A stretch of DNA of 64,000 nt from Torulaspora globosa (lineage: Eukaryota > Ascomycota > Saccharomycetes > Saccharomycetales > Saccharomycetaceae). The stretch lies in the NCBI RefSeq assembly GCF_014133895.1, contig NC_050727.1, forward strand, positions 1,240,001 to 1,304,000, read 5' to 3'. The translations under genes were made by a program, and so were the position numbers. Shown here piece by piece: positions 56,957 to 64,000 of this stretch. The notes beneath the pieces were generated by a model that had not been told where the DNA came from, did no database searches, and worked only from the letters and a program-made list of their open reading frames with translations. Each line of letters starts with the position of its first letter. Position 1 is the first letter of the stretch.

Positions 56957-57924
56957 TTCCGACTCCAATTGGCTTGCTATTCCCCTGCTAGACGGTAGGT
57001 TTACTCTTCTTATAGGTGGGCTTTGTGCTTACGCGCTTACATTTTGTCGCGTCTCTATTACCCGTCGCCACCTCGTCAGTCAAAACAAACCACTTTAAGA
57101 CCACTTTCAAGAAGAACAAGACAACACAGAAGGTCCCTAGACGGCTTTGAGATCCGCCATGAGCCGTTCCACGCTGCGGGAAAGTCACACAGGCCAAGCA
57201 ATCGCCAGGAATGCCCGCTTTCACCTTGGTGTACTTAGAAGGGAATAGCCGCCGAGCTCGCTTCCGCGCCAAAACCCAAATGGCTTGGCTCTACCAGCGG
57301 TACTATTGTTCAACAAGACATCCGACGTTAGGGAGTCCGAAAAGGTTGCGTTTCATCGGGTCGACGGTAAGCTCGACAAGACAAAAATAGCCGCCAGGCT
57401 GTCACGAGGAGCGTGGGGACCAAACTGGGGTCCCCAGCCTAGATGGATCATCTTGGCGGCTAATAACGAACAGCCCGATGTCCGGGTTTCAATGTGAGAA
57501 TCCCTTCTCAAAGGGCTAGGCTTAAGCTAGCCAGAGGGCTTCGGCCTGTTCACGTGAAGAAAACACAAAAATAGTACGGTGGCCAAGTTGAAGTGAGCGA
57601 GAAGCCCGAAGTCTAGAACGACCCCGTTCCGTACGATCTTCCGCAGCAAAAGTGAAAAAGTGAGCCAAGTGAAAGGACTAGTGACAAACCCAGGCTGTGA
57701 CTGACCAGTGTGGGTGGCTGTCCGCCGAGATCTCCCTGAAACTCGAGTTAGAGGCGAACGTTTAAGATAGATCCGAGGAGGAAAAGCAGCATCTTGGGAG
57801 TTACTTGGAAGCGAAACTGATCAGTGGACCGAGTCATCGCTAGTGAATCTGATGAATTTAGGAATTTTCAGAAGTAAAGTGTTTCAGAGGTCTTAAATTT
57901 GGTAGAAAAGAAACATATACTTGA
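56957..57924. promoter_or_regulatory. SPC29/PTP2 divergent region with Reb1 site and URS1 cluster
   Basis: 968 bp. The Reb1 core TTACCCG at 57058-57064 is about 100 bp before SPC29. URS1-type cores: TAGCCGCCGA at 57246-57255 (perfect), TAGCCGCC at 57388-57395, and GGCGGCTA at 57455-57462 (reverse). A partial CCGCCGA is at 57722-57728. The E-box TTCACGTGAA is at 57549-57558. Frames of up to 70 codons in the cluster open at TTG and are not supported. Confidence 0.6.
57414..57436. repeat. perfect 8-bp inverted repeat, 7-nt spacer
   Basis: TGGGGACC at 57414-57421 and GGTCCCCA at 57429-57436, lying between two of the URS1 cores. It could fold as a GC-rich hairpin or serve as a dyad protein site. 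Confidence 0.6.
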
Positions 57925-60453
57925 ATGGTGATCAACTCCGGAGGAACTGCTAGCACTGGTTCAGCGTCAGCTACGACTTCGAGTTCAATCCCTGAGAAGG
58001 CTCCAGTATTATCCAGCGCGAGCGTTTCGAGCAGCACAATGAATCTTTATTCCAAACCGCCGTTTCTCACACTGCAACACGTTGCGTCTGCGCCATCTGT
58101 CAACCATTTGCAGAATCGCGCCGTTTTGCCATCTGCGAGAGATTTTGTTGACCTCACTACGTCGAAAGAGTACCATATTGACGGACTTCAAGAATGCTTC
58201 GATATTAGAGATGTCAAGAGTCGGTCTGAAGATTCCGCAAACGATGACAACACTATGCTGATATTTGATTTAACGACTAGTGGGTGTTTGCTCTCGTCCA
58301 GCGATTCGAACACGACCGTTAGAAGTACTCACGCCGATAATGGAGAAGCTTTAAGCAAGGATATTTATCGTGTGCATTTGTCGTTGCCCAGCACTTTGGT
58401 CAAAAGACCAAAGTATCATTTCGAGAAGTTGCTTCAATCAGTTATAGATGACTCAAAAAGATTGAAGCTGATGAGTCTGATCGATAATTGCAGTACGTTT
58501 CTATTCTACGATGGTTGTAGTAGGATGAACCACTGTTTGGTCTCGACCTACTGGTTGGTCAAGAAGTTCAATTATTTCTTGTACAATGAATTGTGCAAGA
58601 AAAACGTCAAACTGTACATTTTGGAGAAAATGGAGAGAAGTGGTTGTGATTTTGAAAATGCTTCCTTGAAGGATACTGTTGATGTCCCGCCAAACAGCAC
58701 CGAAGCGAATGCTGAATACCGGAAATCGCAGGGCCAGGGTGGGCAAAAGAAACTCAATCTCACGATCAAAATGTTACCTAAGGCAACTGATAAAATGTTC
58801 ATACAATCGATCAAGAAGGATACTATTCATTATTCACCGACCTCGCTGAGGAAGTTTTTCAGTCTTCACATACCTGATGAGCTGGAGGACAATGATCCTC
58901 TATTGCCAAAGTGGCTGAGGCCGTTCTCAAAGAGAGAAGCAGGCGATAAAATTCTACAAAAGCTGCTTGAAAATTTCGAATTCCTGGAAAGTTTGGAATT
59001 GAAACGACTTGAAAGAGGTCTGACAACTAATGATAATACTCAAGGGGCGCGTAAGATTCAAGATTCCAACTCGTATCACAAGATTTACTCGCTTGCTAAC
59101 CTGCAGAAAGAGTTTAGAGGAAAGACTAGCACAAGCAGCATCAAGTCAAAATCGTCATCGCCTTGTCTGTCAGAAGCAAGTCTGAAGATAACTATACCAA
59201 ATCCGCAGGTGACTTTAGGCAATGGAGGTATGAAACCGGGTGAAATAATCACAAGCTCCTCTTCACCAAATTCTTCCGTATCTTCTCATTTAGATTCCGA
59301 TGGTGAATCATTGCTCACACCGATGGGAAACTACGCCATGTCTCACGGAATTCAATCATTTTCGAAGAATAGATATTCAAATATTCTGCCATATGAGCAT
59401 TCAAGAGTTAAATTGCAACCCTCCCCAATTCATGGACCACCTAACTCTCTTGATTCCTCGCCTGCACTTGGTCAAGCGGATAGTACAACTGATACACCAT
59501 CTGAAAATGCATTGCAAAGAAAAAGGAGAAATTCTAACTCTTCTTACTTCAATCAAAAACATTCCGACGCATACTGTCTCAGACATAATGAGAATCAAGA
59601 CACTGTGGGGACTGATTCCAAAGAAAACTTCAATGACTATTTCAACGCTAACTACTTAAATCTGCCACAGATAAACTCAGAGCTTAACTATATCGCGACG
59701 CAGGCACCATTGCCATCAACTATTGACGATTTTTGGAAAGTAATTTCGGCTAATAAGGTTAAAGTTATAATTTCGTTGAACTCAAATGATGAGTTATTTT
59801 TAAGAAAATGGGATATCTACTGGAACAATGATAGATCCGAACAGAAATATCAGATTGACATTACTGAAACTTTTGAAAACTGCTGCAATGTCGACGGATG
59901 TATTTTGCGAATATTCTCCTTCTATAAGAACAACCGAGGAAAAAGTGACTCTGAAAAATTGACAGTTTACCAATTACAATATACTAAATGGTTGGACTCT
60001 TGCGGTGTCGTCATGCAAGATATCTTGAGTCTTTACACAATAAAGAACATGTTGTTAAACAAACCCTCCATGATCTTGTCTGATTTGCGCGCAGGGAAGG
60101 CCAAAGAGGCGACGATGTATGCAGAAGATGCTTGGTCCGAGAAAGCTAGTAAGACCACGGGCATCCAAAAGCAACCACCCTTATTAGTTCACTGTTCGGC
60201 AGGTTGTGGCAGAACAGGAGTCTACATAACATTAGACTTCCTTCTGAATGTTTTAACGAGTCCGGCCAAATCTTCAAATAGGATAGACGTCTGGAACATG
60301 TCAGAGGATCTCATTTTCATCATTGTGAATGAACTAAGGAAACAGAGGATTTCTATGGTACAAAACTTGACTCAATACATCACTTGCTATGAGTCACTTC
60401 TTCAATATTTTGCATTAGAGAAGCAGAAAGGAACGGGAAAATCTGAGGTATAG
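57925..60453 (+). CDS. PTP2: protein tyrosine phosphatase Ptp2
   Basis: 842 residues (yeast Ptp2 is 750). Nuclear phosphatase that inactivates Hog1 and Slt2/Fus3 MAP kinases. The N-terminus is Ser/Thr-rich. A rhodanese/CDC25-like block appears around 85-245 (FVDLTTSKEYHIDG, FLFYDGCSR). Low-complexity linkers rich in Ser and Asn explain the added length. The catalytic domain runs from about 560 to 835: DYFNANYLNLP, YIATQAPLPSTIDDFWKVI and the active loop VHCSAGCGRTG with Cys757. The Q-loop end is RKQRISMVQNLTQYITCYE. The WPD-type segment appears as QLQYTKWLDSCGV. Confidence 0.95.
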   Translation: MVINSGGTASTGSASATTSSSIPEKAPVLSSASVSSSTMNLYSKPPFLTLQHVASAPSVNHLQNRAVLPSARDFVDLTTSKEYHIDGLQECFDIRDVKSRSEDSANDDNTMLIFDLTTSGCLLSSSDSNTTVRSTHADNGEALSKDIYRVHLSLPSTLVKRPKYHFEKLLQSVIDDSKRLKLMSLIDNCSTFLFYDGCSRMNHCLVSTYWLVKKFNYFLYNELCKKNVKLYILEKMERSGCDFENASLKDTVDVPPNSTEANAEYRKSQGQGGQKKLNLTIKMLPKATDKMFIQSIKKDTIHYSPTSLRKFFSLHIPDELEDNDPLLPKWLRPFSKREAGDKILQKLLENFEFLESLELKRLERGLTTNDNTQGARKIQDSNSYHKIYSLANLQKEFRGKTSTSSIKSKSSSPCLSEASLKITIPNPQVTLGNGGMKPGEIITSSSSPNSSVSSHLDSDGESLLTPMGNYAMSHGIQSFSKNRYSNILPYEHSRVKLQPSPIHGPPNSLDSSPALGQADSTTDTPSENALQRKRRNSNSSYFNQKHSDAYCLRHNENQDTVGTDSKENFNDYFNANYLNLPQINSELNYIATQAPLPSTIDDFWKVISANKVKVIISLNSNDELFLRKWDIYWNNDRSEQKYQIDITETFENCCNVDGCILRIFSFYKNNRGKSDSEKLTVYQLQYTKWLDSCGVVMQDILSLYTIKNMLLNKPSMILSDLRAGKAKEATMYAEDAWSEKASKTTGIQKQPPLLVHCSAGCGRTGVYITLDFLLNVLTSPAKSSNRIDVWNMSEDLIFIIVNELRKQRISMVQNLTQYITCYESLLQYFALEKQKGTGKSEV

Positions 60454-60546
60454 GGAACATAGGCATGCGAATATATACATATACATAAAAACATGTATAT
60501 TTCGAATCGTATTAAGGATTGAGTAGCCAGTCAACCAGAAAGGAGG

Positions 60547-63500
60547 TCAATCACCACTTGAATTTATGGTGAGGAATAGACCTAGATTTTCGAGAAGCTT
60601 GGGATCCACATTGCTCATAAGATCTTCATATTGAGAGCCAAGATTCTGCTTCAGGAATTGCAAAGTGCGGTTGATGAACTCCTTTAAGCTAATATTATGA
60701 GCAGGGTCATTATTCTTGCCGAGGTTATGATATCTCAATTGTTCTGCTGTCAAAGGATGGAAGTCAATAGATTGTGGCGTTACTAGATCGTTTATATGAT
60801 ATTTCTCACAATCGCCGCCACTAGATTCATTAATTTCTTCTAGCATTTCGACCCAGATTGAAGCAATCATTTGAAAGTCTGATAAAACTGATATCAGACC
60901 CGTCCTTAATAGGCTGGATATTCCCAAAATATGCACTTTCTTATTCTTGGGATCGTAGAGATCCTTAAAGTCAGAAATCCAGATTGACAACAATTTGCTC
61001 ACGGTTTGCTCAAATGACATTTCGCGATATATCGAAAGCCTATCATTAGCTGGGAACTCTTGGACTTCTTTTAGAGTTGGTAGTGCTTGATGATACGATG
61101 ATAATACACTCATTAAAGCTTCCGGACGGACATAAGCAATTCTGGCAACAATTTGAATCACTTGAACTCGTTGATACCCAGATAAGGCATTCTCCTTGAA
61201 AATGCTGTCAAATATTGACTTCATAACGTTGGTAGAAGAAAAATTGTTCAAAAGTAACTCTTCGTTATCGGCTTCATCTGCAAGTACCAGGATCTCCCAA
61301 ATTTCTAGACATAAATGGAACGAGTCGTCTCTCAATTTAAGGAGATAAGTGGATACATTGGCGAAAATCTGAGAAAAGGTGGGACAGGAAAAAAACTCTT
61401 CGGTGCTGAGTAGCAGCGCATAGCTCTTGACTATCTCAAGTAAAGTGGGCAAAATCTCTGTATGTGCTTCGACTCCATACTCCAGAAATGGTAGCAGTTG
61501 ATAAAATTCTGGGTCCAGCTTTTTGTCTTGATTGGAAAAATTTTGTAGCAGAGCACCCCAAAGCTCGTAACCGTCCTCGTTCAATAAATGGTAATGTTCG
61601 GAAGAGGGCTTACAAGATTCGGCTACCACCGGTAAAGCGATAGACCATGTCAGATGAGATTGAGGGCCTAAAGATGCAACAAGGTGTCTCAACAATCTAA
61701 TCAATGCATTCGATAAAATTGCCTCCGATGAGTTCGTCGTTGAAATTTCCCATAATTTTGGAACCATCTGTAAAATTTCAATCAGTAGATCATTGCTTAG
61801 CAACGGTTTGGTTTGAATAATGATGTCGCTTAATGTATGTAGAATGTAAAGTCGGGTTTCAGTGAGGGACATAGACGGTAATAGTTTTCGCAGCAAAATG
61901 GTAACTGTGTCGACCAAAAAAGGTTGGAAAGTGTCTTTGTTAAAATTCCAGTCATCAATCATAGTCCTCAAGGACTTCACACAAGTCAACAAGACAACCT
62001 TGTCATTTTCGTTCATCAAAAGGTTGGAAAAAAACCCATAGCAAAGTTTTTTGCTTTCCTCTGAACATTTTATGGTGCACCACTCATTGATTATTAAGCA
62101 AACACGTCTCTTAATGATCTTTAGTTGATCCTGCGAAGCAGTCATGGATGTGGCCTCGGGCAAAAACACTTGGACTAGTAATCTATCAAAATCAACTAGT
62201 TCACTGACTGCAGGAGCGCTTAATTGGAAGCTGGCATAAATTGCATCCTTGGTTATGAGATCTTCAAGAGAATCGGATAGCGCTACTGCCTCGTTTTCAA
62301 TTTTGTTTAGAAGATAAGGCACGAGTAACTCAGGGAAGGTGTTGATGAGATCTTGGAAGAAATTCTCCGCGCATGGTCTGATCTGGTATTCATAGCTTGT
62401 CGTAATCTGCTCGTTAATCCATTCCTCAGGATCGAGAAACCACGTCTCTAGGTCGCATGGACGTAGTTTCAAATACCATCTCATCAACGTATCGACAAGA
62501 TTAGTCACAAGTTGTTCATTCAAAAATTCAGCGGAAATCCTCTTGATGGACTCATCAATGCTAATTTTATCGCTTCTAGCCTTTAAGATGACAGCGCCTT
62601 TTTTGTTTATGAAGTTAAAGACTCTCTTTAAAATCAATAGGCTTCTAATAGCAGTCTGCTCCCAGAAATCACCATTTTCGTCGGACTTCTCGTTGTAAAC
62701 AGTTGAGGCCTGCTCGAATAGCAAACGGGTATATGAGACTAAGATTTGCGTGGAACACGGTAATAGGATGAAACTAGCCGGCGAGTTGGTAATTAACGTG
62801 TAGTGCAATTTCCCGTAACACTTTATGAATTTCTCATATATATCGAACTTTGAAAAGTGCTGTTGATGTGCAAGGAGCAAATCAAAATGTGAAACGGTTA
62901 CCTTCATGAATTCGCAGACTGATTCATCTTTATGTGGACGTTCATATCCATCTGTGATTATTCGCCTCAGTACTTTAAGTGCCAGGTATGAAATCTGCAA
63001 CCTAGTCAGTTTATCTTCAGTGAGAGCCGACGACGTCGACCAATTCTCGAAAGAGTCCAAGTAGATCCGAACCACCAGAGGAAAGATCAACGGAACCTTG
63101 CTTTGCATGGCTGGTCTGCATCTTCCGATCCTAGCGGAGCCAAGAGTCTTGATAATTTGGTTCACATGCATCAGTATATTGTAAACTCTCACGGTATCAC
63201 GGATTATGTGTTCATTGGACAGCAGTCGTTCTAGTTCTTCGAAAAGAGTAGGCCAATCGACAGGGAAGTCCAAACGTGCAATTTTAGCAGCCGCTTGAGC
63301 GTTCTGAATGCAAAGTTGGTTGTTTTGCTCCTCGATCAGATCAAAAAGTCGACCACGGATCGACCTCTTCTCATCCTTACTGATCGCATTGACTCTGGTA
63401 GATCTCCAGAACCTTTCAATTCCATTTTTGAACTGAATAACGGAGAGCCATCTGATTTGCAAAGACTTCGACAAATCTAAGTATATCGATTGCAACAGAA

Positions 63501-63642
63501 AGTGAAGTCCAGGCTGTGACTGCCACTCCTTCAATTGCTGCTCCGCTGCTTTTTGAACGTTTGATCCAATGTGCTGGGGATCGCTCACCTGTTGCAGGGT
63601 CTCCAAAAGATTAAACTCATTCAATGAACTGTCGCTCGACAT
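60547..63642 (-). CDS. KAP120: karyopherin Kap120
   Basis: 1031 residues (yeast Kap120 is 1032). Importin-beta family carrier that imports Rpf1 and other cargo and is linked to 60S export. The importin-beta N-terminal domain is at about 20-100: VQKAAEQQLKEWQSQPGLHFLLQSIYLD, then IRWLSVIQFKNGIERFWRS. The remainder is alpha-helical HEAT-type repeats without other domains, as expected. It resembles metazoan Importin-11. The start is the ATG at 63640-63642. It is convergent with PTP2 (93 bp apart) and from the YPL track (YPL125W). Confidence 0.96.
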   Translation of the reverse strand: MSSDSSLNEFNLLETLQQVSDPQHIGSNVQKAAEQQLKEWQSQPGLHFLLQSIYLDLSKSLQIRWLSVIQFKNGIERFWRSTRVNAISKDEKRSIRGRLFDLIEEQNNQLCIQNAQAAAKIARLDFPVDWPTLFEELERLLSNEHIIRDTVRVYNILMHVNQIIKTLGSARIGRCRPAMQSKVPLIFPLVVRIYLDSFENWSTSSALTEDKLTRLQISYLALKVLRRIITDGYERPHKDESVCEFMKVTVSHFDLLLAHQQHFSKFDIYEKFIKCYGKLHYTLITNSPASFILLPCSTQILVSYTRLLFEQASTVYNEKSDENGDFWEQTAIRSLLILKRVFNFINKKGAVILKARSDKISIDESIKRISAEFLNEQLVTNLVDTLMRWYLKLRPCDLETWFLDPEEWINEQITTSYEYQIRPCAENFFQDLINTFPELLVPYLLNKIENEAVALSDSLEDLITKDAIYASFQLSAPAVSELVDFDRLLVQVFLPEATSMTASQDQLKIIKRRVCLIINEWCTIKCSEESKKLCYGFFSNLLMNENDKVVLLTCVKSLRTMIDDWNFNKDTFQPFLVDTVTILLRKLLPSMSLTETRLYILHTLSDIIIQTKPLLSNDLLIEILQMVPKLWEISTTNSSEAILSNALIRLLRHLVASLGPQSHLTWSIALPVVAESCKPSSEHYHLLNEDGYELWGALLQNFSNQDKKLDPEFYQLLPFLEYGVEAHTEILPTLLEIVKSYALLLSTEEFFSCPTFSQIFANVSTYLLKLRDDSFHLCLEIWEILVLADEADNEELLLNNFSSTNVMKSIFDSIFKENALSGYQRVQVIQIVARIAYVRPEALMSVLSSYHQALPTLKEVQEFPANDRLSIYREMSFEQTVSKLLSIWISDFKDLYDPKNKKVHILGISSLLRTGLISVLSDFQMIASIWVEMLEEINESSGGDCEKYHINDLVTPQSIDFHPLTAEQLRYHNLGKNNDPAHNISLKEFINRTLQFLKQNLGSQYEDLMSNVDPKLLENLGLFLTINSSGD

Positions 63643-63882
63643 TGTTCTTGTCCTTGCAACACCGCTTTAAATGAAATGCTCCTTGAGAAGCCTGGTAAAT
63701 TACAGAGAACAGAGTAGATATGAATGACACGAGCTGCTAAAAGTTCAGAACCATCAGCATACAACTAGCGCTCTATGTGTTTGTATGGTGATGATGAGGA
63801 AGGGCGCTCATATTTAAGGCCTAACAAAACTAGATTCTATGTCCGGGTATTGAGCGCCGACTGGCGACAGTAAATAATGAAG

Positions 63883-64000
63883 TTAAACCCATCTATGGGC
63901 CTCGGTATCTCCAGCCCAGCTACGTTCAACGTATCCCAGCTCTTTCTTGACCCTCAGGACAGTTTTGGGATCACCCATATTCTTGGCCAAGTTATCTGAG
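63883..64000 (-). CDS. NPT1: nicotinate phosphoribosyltransferase, C-terminal end (runs off window)
   Basis: Only the last 38 codons plus the TAA at 63883-63885 are in the window. The frame reads [20 protein letters not shown], then [18 protein letters not shown], and stops. This matches the yeast Npt1 tail (NxGDxxTVxRxKxELGYxERxW...HRW). Npt1 makes nicotinate mononucleotide in NAD+ salvage and supports Sir2 silencing. The location after PTP2/KAP120 fits YOR209C. The KAP120 start lies 240 bp away on the same strand, downstream. Confidence 0.88.
   Translation of the reverse strand, partial: SDNLAKNMGDPKTVLRVKKELGYVERSWAGDTEAHRWV

Noticed and set aside
57285..57497. 70-codon frame inside the URS1 cluster as a candidate meiotic gene
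   Set aside because: It opens only at TTG, and the nearby ATG at 57280 is in another frame that stops after 36 codons.

Overview
The window is chromosomal DNA of a budding yeast (Saccharomycetaceae). Almost all genes are intron-poor, closely packed and recognisable one by one as orthologues of Saccharomyces cerevisiae genes. The gene order interleaves two S. cerevisiae tracks. One track is chromosome XVI left (YPL107 to YPL125). The other is chromosome II right (YBR164 to YBR168), then chromosome XV right (YOR194 to YOR209). Strands agree throughout. This is the double-conserved synteny expected of a lineage that did not undergo the whole-genome duplication (Torulaspora, Zygosaccharomyces, Lachancea, Kluyveromyces types). 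The species cannot be named from the sequence alone.

Layout. 0-8.4 kb: PEX32 (partial), POP7, a putative mitochondrial gene at the YPL107W position, DAL3, TYR1, UBS1, ARL1 and CQD1. CQD1 carries a 64-nt intron near its 3' end. 8.6-16 kb: GDE1, a small RRM-like gene, CAR1, an initiator tRNA-Met, PEX25 and TOA1. 17-30.8 kb: SLK19, BEM3, LIP5, a tiny cysteine-rich metallothionein-like gene, HOS3, a 2-kb gap and MCA1. 30.9-39 kb: BFR1, IDI1, MRM1 (PET56), HIS3, MRP51 and DED1; this is the classical PET56-HIS3-DED1 locus with MRP51 in between. 39.5-49.4 kb: a divergent ribonucleotide reductase large subunit, VPS30, GEP3, NOC2 and MEI5. 49.5-64 kb: RET1, TFB2, RNY1, SPC29, PTP2, KAP120 and NPT1 (partial).

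The genes are ordinary eukaryotic housekeeping units, each with its own promoter, and do not form one pathway. Three groups stand out against the conserved backbone. (1) Lineage-specific insertions: the ribonucleotide reductase paralogue with an apparently ruined allosteric activity site, the metallothionein-like gene whose N-terminus resembles Cup1, and DAL3 outside any allantoin cluster. (2) Small or awkward coding units: the CQD1 intron with a non-canonical donor, and a 70-residue two-helix membrane ORF broken from its ATG by one base. (3) Perfect URS1 (Ume6) sites: one touches the MEI5 start codon, and others lie where no meiotic gene is visible.

Many genes have in-frame extensions upstream of the first sensible ATG that begin only at TTG or GTG. 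Starts were set at the ATG supported by family comparison. All orthology statements rest on recall of the families and on gene order, not on a database search.
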